64,000 nt of DNA from contig WACJ01000526.1 in NCBI GenBank assembly GCA_008973525.1, positions 62,001 to 126,000 on the forward strand, given 5' to 3'. This document shows positions 11,649 to 22,680 of this stretch, one piece after another. The notes beneath the pieces are model-generated. The model made no database searches, was not told the origin of the DNA, and was given only the letters and a program-made list of their open reading frames with translations. A program made the position numbers and the translations under genes. The DNA is from Stenopsyche tienmushanensis. Taxonomy: Eukaryota; Arthropoda; Insecta; Trichoptera; Stenopsychidae. The first letter of the stretch is position 1; each line of letters opens with the position of its first letter.

Positions 11649-12110
11649 TTCTAAAGCATGAGTTCCCAACCTTTTTCCTTGGTGGACCCTATTAGAATAA
11701 TTATTTTTTTCATAGACCCCCCTAACATTTTTCTCTTTATATTCATCATACAACATACAAAACACATATAACCAATAATTGCGCATGAAAAACTTAAAAG
11801 TAACAATTTGACTAAGAATATAAATAAAAAATTATAAAAAAAATTTTAGATTTAAGGGTTATTATTTTTGTATTATTTTCATTTTTAAATTAACCAAGTA
11901 AGAACTAGAAAAAGCTAAAAATAATGGTTCGGTTATATGGCTTAATTTTATGTAATTCCAAATTTGACAAAACCATTTATTTGAAAATTGGCTTTATCTT
12001 TCAAATTCTCCTTCAATTTAATGAATTCTTCTTGTAAAGAATAATCAATATTGTTCGTGTTGTTTTCAAATGGATCCAAGACCGGATATCTCAACATTCT
12101 AAATATTTAT
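11649..12110 (-). pseudogene. hAT transposase 3' fragment with terminal repeat (ZBED5-like)
   Basis: CATGAGTTCCCAACCTTTTTCC at 11658-11680 resembles hAT termini of the CAGGGGTTCCCAACC type. Reading the minus strand from 12100 gives NIDYSLQEEFIKLKENLKDK then INGFVKFGI, typical of the C-terminal half of ZBED5/GTF2IRD2-like hAT transposases. Several stops follow. No matching opposite terminus is visible before the trio exons at 14 kb. The complementary 5' portion of the same type of element lies at 16500-17455. Confidence 0.6.
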
Positions 12111-12806
12111 AACAGGCATTCTTTTAATTGTTTTAAATGATCATTGCCATCAATGTCTCTTTTCAATACCAGAAAGCAGCATCAAATATTTAAAGTATTG
12201 AATATCATTTGAATTTTCAATACTTCCAATACTTCAAAGAAAAACTAAAAAAAACCCATTTTAGAGTAAAATCCAAATATAAAATTTTTGAATTGAATTA
12301 TATTTAAATGGATATTATTATCTAATAATTGAATCCTTTAAAAATTAAATTAAATTTTAAGACAGAAAATTGTATCGTTGACTCTCAATAGACCCTTTTC
12401 AAACATTCAAGGCACACGCTTAGACCACTTTGGAAGCCAATCCTCTAAAGAATAAACTTTGGTTTAGGTCAATAGGTCAAATAATTTTTTTGCTACCATG
12501 CCCACCGATTTAGAAAAATCACAAAACCAAGATTTCGATAAAATGCACTTTAAAGTCCACGGTTGATCTGGCCCACTTTAGCCAAATGTTCGTATACCTA
12601 CTCAACGCTTGCCTGTTCCCTTTCCTGTATCTTCAAAAACTGACTTCTAAAACTTTAAGAACATTTTCTTCAATAGTTAAGCTATTGATTATGGAAAGAA
12701 AAAAAATAGACTCTCTAACTCAAACGACTGCCTTAATAAGGAATATTAAATGAATGATGTAAAATGTTAAAAATATTATGAAATGTAATCTAAGATGGAT
12801 TTTATA
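12111..12806. other. trio intron, AT-rich, nothing recognised
   Basis: May include more of the decayed hAT copy. No motif can be defended. Confidence 0.5.
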
Positions 12807-13024
12807 TTAACCGCTTCCCCGGTGTCGACACAAATATGCGTCCAACAAAAGTGTATGAATTTCGACAATAGTAAAAAAATATTAAAATAATCAATAAGAT
12901 TAAGAGAATCGTTGAAAAAAATTTAAAAAATGTTTTTTATAATAATTTGCTTCAAATTAAAAGAAGAAAAATAGATTTTTTTTGGAACATTTTTGCAAAA
13001 ATAATTCGCAGGGGAAGTGGTTAA
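12807..13024. mobile_element. 218-bp TTAA-flanked MITE (piggyBac-like)
   Basis: The left end is TTAACCGCTTCCCCGG; the right end, read inward, is TTAACCACTTCCCCTGCG. They form a 14-bp inverted repeat with one mismatch, each abutting TTAA, the piggyBac target. The interior is AT-rich with no frame. It lies within the intron between the two alternative trio exons. Confidence 0.7.
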
Positions 13025-14123
13025 TCAAATACTAATAAATTAGGTAAAAATTATATCTAACATGACTTTGCTAGGTCATATTTGTAATTAACTAATTTAA
13101 AAATCAATAATACTGAAAGTTGTCTTGTGAAAAAATAACAAATATATTAGATGAAGCCAATAATTGAAATTCATCTTCTCTAAGGTTACATTACTCAGTT
13201 TTTCTTTTATAATTAAATTGAACACCAAACACTTGTTTTTTATAAATTAGTAAATATTTAGGCTTAAAATTTTGTTCTTGTTGGTGATTTAGTATATTAG
13301 TAATGAGAATTGTTTTGCCTTGGACACAAAAAAAGCTGCGGGGTCAAAACATTGAATTCATTTTACACTTTTATAATTAAATAAAGCACTTTCTTTATTT
13401 AGTATAATGGAAGAACTTTTAGCATCATAGATAGATATGAAATAAATTACATTTAAACTCACACTAAATGGAAATCAACTAGTAATTTAAATCCTGAAGT
13501 ACCGATACAAATTGTTAATAAAGCAGAATATGAAAATTTCATGAAATAAATGTGAATGTAAATATTTTATATACATTTAAACATTAGAAAATGAATAAGC
13601 GATGATTTCAGAATGCTCCTGGATTTGATGTTAATAAATCTGACACCTAATGTTATATCTAAAAATCCTTGTATTCCCAAACCTTCCACATAAAACCTTA
13701 TATTTAAAACATACACTTAAAACATGAAAATTTTAAAATGTTGAATTATTATGAATATAAAAATATACAACATCAACAAAAACATGAATGAGAATATTAG
13801 TAAGTAAGAGAAAATTAAATTTTGAACATTTGCTATAACGCATGTTAAAAGCCAACAGCACCAACAGACTCATGTGTGACAGCAACCTTTAATGAAAATA
13901 GGAGAGGTTTCAAATACATTTATATTTCCAACGATTGTCCGAGACCAACAGACCCATAGTCTTTCTAAATAAAAATATATATGTTAACAAGAACCATTCT
14001 TTTAGAAATCTGATGGTTGGGTGTTGTGATAATGCAATTTTCTGAAGAATTTTGAGTTGCATCATCATGGTGCATTTCAGCCGAATAAGTTATCTCTCTG
14101 TGTTGTGGAATACCATGGCAAAC
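13025..14123. other. trio intron between alternative exons
   Basis: AT-rich. On the minus strand the reading frame continues past the 14124 donor to a stop at about 13966, and an ATTAAA hexamer follows near 13886-13891, so read-through with early polyadenylation is conceivable. Nothing else was recognised. Confidence 0.45.
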
Positions 14124-14174
14124 TTGCAGCATTATATCCAGTCCATTCAAAAGATTTTGATATGCATCATAAAC
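14124..14174 (-). CDS. trio: trio alternative exon, distal form (VYDAYQNLLNGLDIMLQ)
   Basis: Acceptor TTTTAATCAG before GTTTATG. The listed donor is CAA|GTTTGC (same type as the CAA|GTTTGT used at 10698). Weaker phase-0 donors further on at AGAATG|GTTCTT or TTCTT|GTTAAC would lengthen it. VYDAYQNLLNGLDIMLQ shares V, LL, LD and final Q positions with VHSTSKKLLYQLDHLVQ at 11051-11101. Both can follow AYTE and both keep phase 0, so this is best read as a duplicated exon used alternatively. A cassette exon or a truncated isoform ending in the intron are other readings. Confidence 0.65.
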
Positions 14175-14434
14175 CTGATTAAAATATGAGAGTCAAAGTA
14201 TTAAAAAATATTTGATTCACGTTGGTTCCAAATCTTCATTGAATATAAGAATACAATTTTACAACAATTGACTATAATCATTTAAATAAACGAGCTGTAA
14301 ATGGTGAAATGTGTTGTAAAAGTCAATGTTGTATTAGTCAATGTTTTAATAGTAAACTAAAATTCTAATGTTTTTATTAAATTAATATTCTTTTGCTCAT
14401 TAATTGAGAAAATGTTAAATGTTAAAAAAATGAC

Positions 14435-14637
14435 CTCTGTATATGCCTGGCACATTTGTTCATAAAGTTGTTGGTGTCGTAAAATATGCTGTTCTAAAGT
14501 TCTGACATCTCGAATGTCTGTCGGTGGAGTTGCTGCTGCACATTGTTGACTCCATCCCCCAACTGCTGCAGCATAAACTTCAGCTTTGTGGTGAAAGACA
14601 ACCGATAGAGAAAGAACTGCACTTCTTTCTTCAAGAC
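14435..14637 (-). CDS. trio: trio exon: GLEERSAVLSLS...CQAYTE
   Basis: 203 bp, entered with two bases completing a glycine codon and left in phase 0. Acceptor AATTAAAAG before GTCTTG; donor CAGAG|GTCATT. LEERSAVLSLSVVFHHKAE matches TRIO LDERSTLLDMSSIFHQKAE. The tail RHQQLYEQMCQAYTE matches HHQGIYEHITLAYSE. Second spectrin repeat region. Confidence 0.95.
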
Positions 14638-14709
14638 CTTTTAATTAGAAAATAGATTAATTAAATTTTATGCAATAACAAATTATTTGCTATTTTAATC
14701 AATCATTAC

Positions 14710-14965
14710 CTGCAGCCAAGTTTTTGAAAGCTCGTTCCATTCCGTGGGCGAGGGATGCTATATGTGCATGAGCATAGTGACGTTGTTCTTGCAATCGCCG
14801 CGCTGCTGCAGCAACCCGAGCCACAGAAGCGAGAGCACTTCCACCGCACGCAGAAGCAAAACGCGCATGCTCTTCTTGTAATTGTTTGGCTAATGTACAA
14901 GATCTACCAATCTCCACATATGTTTGTAAGAAAGCATTACGATTATGGCAAATCCATTCTAACAT
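14710..14965 (-). CDS. trio: trio exon: MLEWICHNRNAF...AFKNLAAG
   Basis: 256 bp, phase 0 to phase 1. Acceptor AAATTTACAG before ATGTTAG; donor CTGCAG|GTAATG. MLEWICHNRNAFLQTYVEIG matches TRIO MFDWITHNKGLFLNSYTEIG; later QRHYAHAHIASLA matches SGHYASQQIRQIA. It opens with methionine but this is an internal codon: the previous exon ends FEQDCEK in phase 0. Confidence 0.95.
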
Positions 14966-15068
14966 CTGTAAATTTAAAATAATTTTCAAACGTAACATGC
15001 ATTATAAACAGAATCATAACAATTATTTATCATAATTAAACAACATTTGTATATTTCTTTAATTATAC

Positions 15069-15280
15069 CTTTTCACAATCTTGTTCAAAGAGTCTTAATT
15101 GAAAACATTGATCGAGCTGTACTTTCTTGTGATGCCATAATTGGAGTAAGTGATGGTGTGCTTGACGAACAGAATCTAGTTGTTGACGCACTGCACTAGG
15201 TTCACCGCAGTGAAATGCACATCCATTGCCACCCCCGGCGGCTGCTTCGGCAGCTTCTAGTCGCTGAAGTATACGTTCAC
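15069..15280 (-). CDS. trio: trio exon: GERILQRLEA...RLFEQDCEK
   Basis: 212 bp. It enters with two bases after the G left by the previous exon and leaves in phase 0. Acceptor ACTTTTTAG before GTGAACG; donor GAAAAG|GTATAA. ERILQRLEAAEAAAGGGNG holds a glycine/alanine spacer that replaces the vertebrate SSESFPKKNSGSGN, then QLDQCFQLRLFEQDCEK, identical to TRIO over CFQLRLFEQD. First spectrin repeat. Confidence 0.96.
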
Positions 15281-15363
15281 CTAAAAAGTATCACAGATTA
15301 ATACATCTTTCAAATATGAAAATTCATCAATAGATGGAATAAAATATAATGTCACTATAATAC

Positions 15364-15544
15364 CTTGAGCCTCTAATTCTTCTACTGGTACTTTGACTAT
15401 TTTCTTTTTCATTTCATTATGAAGATCGATGCCATGCTTTGCTCCAGAGACATCATCTGCAAAATCAGATCGTGCCAAATCTTCTTGGAGATCATCAAGT
15501 CGATCGAGTAGGTCTCCTGCTTGCCATGTTAATTCTTCTAATGC
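15364..15544 (-). CDS. trio: trio exon: ALEELTWQAGDL...VPVEELEAQ
   Basis: 181 bp, phase 0 to phase 1. Acceptor CATATTAAAG before GCATTAG; donor CTCAAG|GTATTA. It encodes LLDRLDDLQEDLARSDF and KKKIVKVPVEELEAQG, aligning with TRIO MLSRLEELQDILAKKEL and KKKVIKAPIEDLDLEG. Junction of the Sec14 domain and spectrin repeat 1. Confidence 0.95.
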
Positions 15545-15729
15545 CTTTAATATGAGAAGTATATTAATCATATGGTCAATTTCAAATTATAGTAGTGGTA
15601 AACATTGTGTTATATTATAGATAGTTTGAGAGCTTTCAAATGTATAATTTATGAAAAAACACTTGAATTATCCTTATACTGTTTATTTAATATTGTTATT
15701 TGACAGGAAAAATTCTATGCATTACACAC

Positions 15730-15843
15730 CAATCTAAGATCTATCCATTGGGCATGATCATATTGCAAAGTTCCTTCTAGATCGGAGGTCAATTGCGATG
15801 GATCGATGATTTTGGGCAACGCCTCCAAGCTGATTACAGTGGT
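15730..15843 (-). CDS. trio: trio exon: end of Sec14/CRAL-TRIO domain, TTVISLEAL...WIDLRL
   Basis: 114 bp, phase 0 to phase 0. Acceptor TTTCTTTCACAG before ACCACTG; donor GATTG|GTGTGT. TTVISLEALPKIIDPSQLT matches TRIO TNMVSLEGLTKVVDPSQLT; LQYDHAQWIDLRL matches LEYNHEEWIEIRV. It completes the lipid-binding-type Sec14 fold and is separated from the preceding exon (32191-32395) by a 16.3-kb intron. Confidence 0.96.
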
Positions 15844-16499
15844 CTGTGAAAGAAAAAAAATGAAATAATTAATCTTAAAAACTCTAATATAGATTTATGT
15901 ATGTATATACCGATTATTATTGACAAATACTAATATCAATGCTTATTTCCAAGAATACAGACATGCTTTTCCTAATTCATATACACAGTCGACATCAAAA
16001 CAAAAATTATTCCTGTTTTATTGCAAAGGCAGTCGAGAATTTTTATGTTTCAGCAATACTTATTTGATAGATTCAAATATTCGTATTTTCATATTACATA
16101 TAACATACAAATTTAATCATAATTTATCGTAACATTATTCAAAGAATATAAATTCACAATCAAAAACAGTGTTAAATGTACAAAATAAAACCGTTTTGAT
16201 TTGTATATTATATGATGAGCAATCAATTCATGCAACAGGTTAGTCGGGAAATCTTGGCATCTTGCCTCGACCGTACACACCATAGGTTTCCAACGGGAGC
16301 TACCCCTTTTTATAAAAGCCATGTGATCCGCGACCCCAATGCAATTGAAAAGAGCATTTTTAATAAGGCAATTAAAGTAAATAATTGTTTTAGTATAATT
16401 TTATTTTAAATTATGTTTAATAATTGATTTAATCCGACGTATGAAATTGCAGGTTTTTAACCAGTATCAAAATTCGTGGGTGAGTTTTTGTTAACGCCA
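15844..16499. other. First part of the large trio intron, no feature recognised
   Basis: AT-rich. An open frame on the minus strand at 16113-16322 (SRWKPMVCTVEAR) is not recognised and is not supported by splice sites. It may belong to the adjacent hAT remnant. Confidence 0.4.
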
Positions 16500-17455
16500 A
16501 CCTCGAGTCATTCTTCCATCAGGAATGCTGGCTTAATCAAAGAAGCAGATAATGGATATCGTGTCAATATAGTTTCTTCTTCTTTCAGCTCAGGGAAGAA
16601 AGACTGAAGTTCGTTTTCAAGGGATTCGAGATGCCCAATAATCTCCTCCTTCAAATTTTCATTTATTTCACCTTCTGATTCACCCACCACACTGCAGTTT
16701 CCCAAACGTGGTAATGTTTCCAAGATTTATTTTTCTTCGCCAATTTTTCAGCTTGGAAATAATGCTCCGAGATTGTCGTAAAATGCGATAATATTCGTTT
16801 CTTTTCCCTGAAGTTTCAGGTTAAGCCTATTTTGCTGTTCTAATGCTACTATATGCTACTCTTTTCAACCAAGCTCTGTCGTAAAGTATACCAAAAGGTC
16901 TTATTTCTCTTGCACTTCCAGGAACAATTTTATTTCATCTTTCAATTCAAAGACGCAATTCACAACATTTCCTTTCGACAGCCAGCGTACTGCAGTGTAG
17001 AAAAGAAGAACCTTGTGATCAGAATTAATGTCTTTGCACATTTTTTTTATCAGCGAATCAATTACCTCTTGCAGATGAGTTGGAAGTCTTTCTTGCAAGG
17101 GCATTCAAGTTTCTCTTGTTTGCAACTAGTTTTATGCCATCGTCTCTGAGTGACGATTGAGTTTTGAAGGCTTCATAGACTCATGACTGAAAATAAGTTT
17201 GCACAATACGCATTATGGCTTCTCTATTCCATTGTTAGTCAAGCTAGTAAAGCCGAATTTCATATATTCTTCTGAATATTTACATTTTTCCATTGCTGAG
17301 GAAAGAATCTAGATTACACATTTAAATTTTAAAAAAATGTATGAAATTATTCATACTTCAAGAGATCGTTAAAAATAAAAATTGCATTATAATGAATTTT
17401 TTTTAGTTGACTGTATAAGTTGGCGGCCCCGCAGAAAACACATAGGTTGGGAATC
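16500..17455 (-). pseudogene. hAT transposase remnant, ZBED5-like, with 5' terminus
   Basis: Two recognisable blocks. 17104-16901 gives KVLLFYTAVRWLSKGNVV and NCVFELKDEIKLFLEVQ, hallmark of ZBED5/GTF2IRD2-type hAT domesticates and their parent elements. 16723-16508 gives HLESLENELQSFFPELKEEE. Stops and frameshifts separate them. AGGTTGGGAATCCTTGG near 17443-17460 is the outer terminus. It lacks the C-terminal dimerisation part. Confidence 0.75.
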
Positions 17456-18136
17456 CTTGGTATACACAATTCCAGGAAAAGTCAGTAAGGTTTTATTGAA
17501 ATTGACAAATAAAAATTAAATTCTTCAACATAGAAAATAGCACTGGATCGTAGACAATATCACAATATCCAATTGTTCAATTATTTCAACAGCCTGCCAT
17601 CGAATTTGAACTTGACCCGTTGCTCTGAAATTCGTCATCTGATATCTCGTAGGTTCATAACAACGATATAAAGAAATTCTTGTATAGTCGTCGAATATTA
17701 AATTTGGTTGTTATTCAGAAAGTACAGTGTAAAGTTTTGATAATTGCATTAAGTTTCTACCGTTGTGATGAAAGTTATCTTTGGAAGAAGCAACATTTCA
17801 ATAATGGCGTTTGCGGTTTATTATCACTAACTTAGCAGACTCATTGTTCGGGTCTGCCTGTTGGCGACGAGCACTTTGGAAGTTGACATGTTTTAATTAA
17901 ATACATTTCCATAGCCATTTCAATGCTTAAATCGTGTCGTAAGTTGAATGTAGAGACTAATAATTCATTTGCTCGTCGAGAAAATGGTGGGTAAATCCTA
18001 TCTAAAATGTGCAAAAGTTTTATATATTTTAACAATTCTATTGACACGTAAAATGTCGCAAACTTCACTGCATTAACTTTTTGTTTGGCTACCGATTTCA
18101 ACGAATGTATGCTAAAAAAAGTTAACTAATATAATA
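17456..18136. other. Intron DNA, nothing recognised
   Basis: Minus-strand frame 17841-18101 has no motif. Ends at the mariner TA duplication. Confidence 0.45.
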
Positions 18137-19396
18137 TTAGAGGTAGTAAAAATGAATGTCGTTTTTTAAATGAAAGATTTAAATTCTCATTTTTGTTTTA
18201 TTTTAAATAATATTTTACATAATATAATTTCCATCATTAGAAATAACCCTCCTCCACCTATCTGGCAACATTTTGATGCCTCTGTTATAAAACATCATCG
18301 GCTTTGAATCGAAATAATCATTTAACCCTTTTTTTTATATCATCGTATGTTTTATAATTTTTACCGTCCAAATAGTGCTGCATGGACCTAAAGAGATGAT
18401 AATCCGAAGGAGCGATGTCTGGTGAATACGGAGGATGTCGAATTACCTTCCATCCAAGGCTGTCAATTTTTTCCCGCGTTATTTTTGCAGCATGGGGGCG
18501 AGTTTTGTCATGCTGTAAAAACACTTGTCTTCGATTCACGAGAGAGGGTCGTTTTTTTTAATTTCTGCCGCTAAACGATCTAATTTCTCACAATAAACTT
18601 TGCATTTATTGCTTGGCTAGGTTTAAGAGTTTAGAAATTAATAATTCCCTTGTCGTCCCACCAAACAGACAAAAGAACATTTTTTGTCGTGAAACCGGGC
18701 TTCGGGGTTGGTTTTGCTACCTGGCCCTTCGATAGCCATTGATTTTTGCATCCGTGGTTAGAGTACAGCACCCATTTCTCATCTCCAGTTATTAAATCAT
18801 TTAAAAACAGTGTTTCGGATTCCTTTTTCAACAAATCTTCACATGCGTGTATGCGCTCGCCCAGATTCTCTTCGCTTAGCGCGTGCGGTACCATCTTCCT
18901 TTTCTCCACGTCTTCCCGATTTTTTTAAAATGTTTTTTTACACTCGACCATGAGCATCCAAGTTTGTCCCCAATTTTTTCGATAGAAGCCGTAGGATCAC
19001 TTTCAATTTCAGCAGTCAGTATGGCGGGAGCCACCTCACATGGTCTTCCACTTCCAGGGCTATTCTTCAGGTCAAAATTTTCAGATCGAAATTTTTTAAA
19101 CCATCTTTGCCACTTGCGAACATCTAAAATATCGCCCAGTACGTCACAAATATTTTTAGTGGCAACCACTGCAGTTTTTTTCTTGATAAAATGATAAAGT
19201 ATTGAATAACGGATAAATTCTTCGTTCGGCGAAAATTGATTCATTGTAAAATGGGTTGTTAAATTTGAATTTAACAAACCAAAATTTATTCTTGACAAGT
19301 ATGGTCACAGAAAGAGCACAAAACACGATGTGAAAAAGCAACTAACCCTCGAAAACGGTCAACAATAGAAACGACATTCATTTTTACTACCTCTAA
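18137..19396 (-). mobile_element. Mariner element, family B copy 1 (TIR TTAGAGGTAGTAAAAATG)
   Basis: 1,260 bp between TA duplications. TIRs TTAGAGGTAGTAAAAATGAA and, from the right, the same sequence ending in GTCGTTTC. Members of the same family lie at 22681-23953 and 37441-38713 in the opposite orientation and a deleted copy at 31040-31416. Confidence 0.93.
18215..19244 (-). pseudogene. Mariner family B transposase, frameshifted
   Basis: It starts MNQFSPNEEF. HTH: QRWFKKFRSENFDLKNSPGS, then SGRPCEV and CSWSSVKKHFKKIGK. A single missing G in GGAAGATGGTACC shifts the frame just before VPHALSEENLGERIHA. Catalytic segments: TGDEKWVLYSNHG (first aspartate), LQHDKTRPHAAK (second) and HPPYSPDIAPSDYHLF (third), so DD34D. 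It ends DGNYIM or similar near 18215. The poly-A run at WSSVKK is intact here, unlike in the two plus-strand copies. Confidence 0.9.
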
Positions 19397-20401
19397 TATA
19401 CATAATCCACTTTAAAGTGAACTGAATCTTAGGATACTCTGAAACTAACAAATTTCACTCAAATCCATGTTTGCTCAGTGTTTAGACTCATTTTGGATTA
19501 GCATTATATCAGTCTTTGTTTCAAAGGGGTTATTAATTAAAGCACAATGTTTTGTTTAATAATTGGGCAGATTTGAAAAGAGTCTTATTTGATATGTTAG
19601 CTTATTTCATTCCTATTCTGTTGCCAATTTGCTATTGATCCAAATTTGAGTAAATGGTGCGCGTGCTATTTTTGTCTTGTAGAGAATAATTATTAATCAA
19701 AATTATCTGCAAGCGTTCCTCAAAAAAAACAAAATATTACAATACAACTTGTAACAACAACAATACAACCAAATAAATAGAAACAATCGATAAGCGGTAT
19801 TTGGATTATTATATTAGACGTTTTCAGATGAAATTCCCGCGGTAAAAACACATCTCTGCTTTGCTACGCTTTGTGCAAATATGGATAAGTTAATTACTTT
19901 TCTTAATTAAGTAAAATTAAGTAATCGACAATTTAAAATCAAGAATTGGAATCATGCAACAAACACACAGTGCAATGTGTGTACGCAAATTTCATTTTAG
20001 AAAATGAGCCACGTAGAAAATCGGCCATTAATTGATAGCAAAGAGCTACAGGCGGAAGTTAATGAAATTAATCGATTAATATGCAACGGCATGCAAGAAC
20101 GGCATTTCGTCCTAGAAAAGTCATGTTGAAAACTTAGTGATGATAGCACGCCATCCTTCTTAAAATAACGGATTATTTGGAGTATAATTTTTTAATCAAA
20201 ATCACTCACGACTAGGAAATCACTAATCGAATATTCGAATATATTTGTCCTTTTCTCAATATTCGTTAATTCGAATATTTATAAAACTAATCTGATATTA
20301 TTCGTTTCTTTATAGTGATTTGGAAAGTTAAAACAAGTTGGAACCCAATAAGCATGATGGTAAAAATATTTCTTTTACTCTCTGAATCAATCAACAAATC
20401 A
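19397..20401. other. Intron DNA with one faint mariner-like fragment
   Basis: AT-rich. 19998-20120 (GAGCCACGTAGAAAATCGGCC..., then GAGCTACAGGCGGAAGTTAA) resembles 29610-29720; the latter reads GRPTSSIDDEEL and EEVERN, like the linker after the first HTH of a mariner. Too decayed to classify. Confidence 0.35.
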
Positions 20402-20784
20402 TTAACCTTTTGAGGAGTACAGTCGCATATTTGCGATCGAATTCCAGTGATTCAGAAAGAGCATTCTTGCACGTTTAGTTCGGAAAAATACAGAGACGGA
20501 GAGAGTGTCTTGCGTACTTCGTATGATAGTATAGATCGATAACCTAAATGTATCAACTAACAATGATAACCCAAATTAATCGATTTCATGTGTATTGTTT
20601 ATGTTAAGGCGAAAAAATGAACATAAATTGTGTGCTATAAACAGTGTGTATTTATTAATAATCAAGTTTTATACACGCGGTCCTGATAGATAAGTGCATT
20701 TGTAAGGACGATAAGTGACGAACATACAAATATAGCACTTACGTTTAGGTAATTTTAAACATGATTCACAACTTAAAAAGTTAA
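20402..20784 (+). mobile_element. TTAA-flanked repeat family T, copy 1
   Basis: 383 bp between TTAACCTTTTGAGGAG and, from the right, TTAACTTTTTAAGTTGTG. The interior carries the family markers AGAAAGAGCATTCTTGCAC, GAGACGGAGAGAGTGTCTTG, ATAGATCGATAACC, AATCGATTTCATGTGTATTG and TTGTGTGCTAT. No coding frame. Related copies lie at 35870-36139, 39000-39115, 44211-44742, 52437-52848, 58596-59146 and 63067-63463. Confidence 0.75.
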
Positions 20785-20872
20785 GAGATTTAAAATCGGA
20801 AATTATTACTGATGAAGAAATATATATATTTTAAGAAAATCATTCGATGTTCTTCCGCCAATTGAAATTGCA

Positions 20873-21183
20873 CAAAGAAAGCAAAGCCGCGGGGGACATT
20901 TGACCGACGTTATATTCCATACATCCATATATGTCAAAAAATATAATTTCAAATTAAAAACTAAAAATATCTCATACACAACTTGCTTTATTTACATTAC
21001 CATATTATAAAAATTGAGCGTCCTTATTGTAAAGACCCTATACATATTCAATATCAAGTTATTTTAATAAAGGAATATCATGATTTCTCACCAACTAGGA
21101 CGGACATATATCAGACAGGCGGGCGACTAGAAATAGCTAAACGGGCGACCAGTCGACCTCGATTGCCGCTTTGGCCACCCCTG
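20873..21183. mobile_element. Possible hAT-type MITE
   Basis: The right end, read inward, is CAGGGGTGGCCAAAGCGGC, a typical hAT terminus. The left side has GCAAAGCCGCGGGGGACA, which fits the inner part of the same terminus. An 8-bp duplication was not found, so the left border is uncertain. Confidence 0.4.
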
Positions 21184-21369
21184 TTATAGTGTCCTGGACG
21201 CTAAAGATATTATCGAAGTAATTGAATAGTCCAGCGCGCATAAATGGACGTTATACGCGTCAAAGTGGCGATCAGTTATCGAGTTAAATCGAATTACATG
21301 CCTGTCAATACGAACGATAGTGACAGATTCCTGTCGTCGTCGTTTTCCACTGATATAGGAGGTTGATAC

Positions 21370-21965
21370 ATTTCATAATTTCCACAAGAAATTAAGGCAA
21401 ACGAAGCACTGAAAAAAAATCCTGACATTTACGGGAATATTCTGAAACTAAACAAGTGTCATCGGTGGTTTAAACTGTATAAAAATGGAATTAGGGATCT
21501 TAAGGATGTCTCTGAAAAATGACGACCCCAAAAATTAGATTATGATATACTGAAATAGATGGTGGAATCAGATCCTGGTCAAACAATCGAGGAATTAACG
21601 TTGAAGACTGTTAGGGATCTCCTTCGTCGCATAGGAAAATTGCACAAACAAGAAATTTGGGTTCCCCATGAAATGTCGCAGATGACGCTATATCTACGAC
21701 GGTGTACAATCTGTGCATCTCTTCTGTCTCGCTATGATGACGATTCGTTTCTACGGCGAATTGTGATTGAATTAGAAAAATGGGTACTATTTAATAGTCT
21801 TGAACGAAAAAAACAATAGATTACTTCAAGGCACGTACCTCTTCCATCCCCCCGACCAACACTAACAATAAAGTTCATTTTGTGTATGTGGTGGGATTTT
21901 TCTGGAGTTATTTATTATGAATTGCTCAAACTTGGTCAGACGGTCTACGGTGTTTTAAAATAATC
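21370..21965 (+). pseudogene. Mariner transposase remnant, N-terminal two thirds
   Basis: Reads CHRWFKLYKNGIRDLKD (first HTH), then MVESDPGQTIEELTLKTVRD with LLRRIGKLHKQEIWVPHEMS (second HTH and WVPH motif), SFLRRIVIELEKWVLFN (first catalytic region, with GDEKW decayed to ELEKW) and MWWDFSGVIYYELLKLGQTV. Several stops. It belongs to the same lineage as the remnants at 2930-3330 and 3830-4520. The second and third catalytic aspartates are missing: the copy breaks off near 21965. Confidence 0.8.
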
Positions 21966-22680
21966 ACAACTATGACATGCTCCTTTGATGGATTAATTGA
22001 AGATATAAAATGTATACCTGTGGTGCACATTGGTTATAATTATATGGTATTTAATAACCGAACTTCATTTACCTATGTGCGCCTAGATTAATCACAAGAA
22101 CTAATTTTGGATCCAAAAAATCTTTCCACTGTAAAAACGTTTCCAACTAGCGCAAGGCGTGATGGAGTAGTATGTTTTAACAACGGTTGGTTATCACATT
22201 TTACCCAATAATCGTGCAGAGTTTACGTAATGTTACCAAAATAATAGCGCAATAGAAGTGTTGGGTGCTAGCCTAAAAGAGCTAGGTTAGATTGTTACAA
22301 AAATTGGGACGTAACATGCGGACGCTAATACAACCACTACATAATGATCACATAATACTCTTTTACGAATCCAAGTATTAGTATTATCTAGTATGTAATT
22401 GAAATAAAACAACTAGAAATATGGTAAACTTTTAAAAAATATTATTAAAATATATATTAATTACATTACTTCATACTGTTTTTAAAATAACTCTTTAAAA
22501 AAACCATGTTATTTAAAAAAAAAAATCTTTCCCCATCTTATATATTTATGTCTTTTTTTTATATTTGTGATATATTCTGAAATGTGCAAATATTTAATTA
22601 ATGATATCAATGTATTGTTTCTTCAATTACTTAATTAATCTCTAATTTTTAGAGGTAGGTGAAAACTAATGCACACATTA
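21966..22680. other. Intron DNA, AT-rich, nothing recognised
   Basis: Low-complexity A/T tracts; ends at the TA before the next mariner. Confidence 0.5.

Noticed and set aside
14755..14982. Plus-strand open frame of 75 codons
   Set aside because: Shadow of trio exon 14710-14965.
16113..16322. Minus-strand frame SRWKPMVCTVEAR as an additional trio exon
   Set aside because: Does not fit Trio, and exons 32191-32395 and 15730-15843 already join without gap in phase and alignment.
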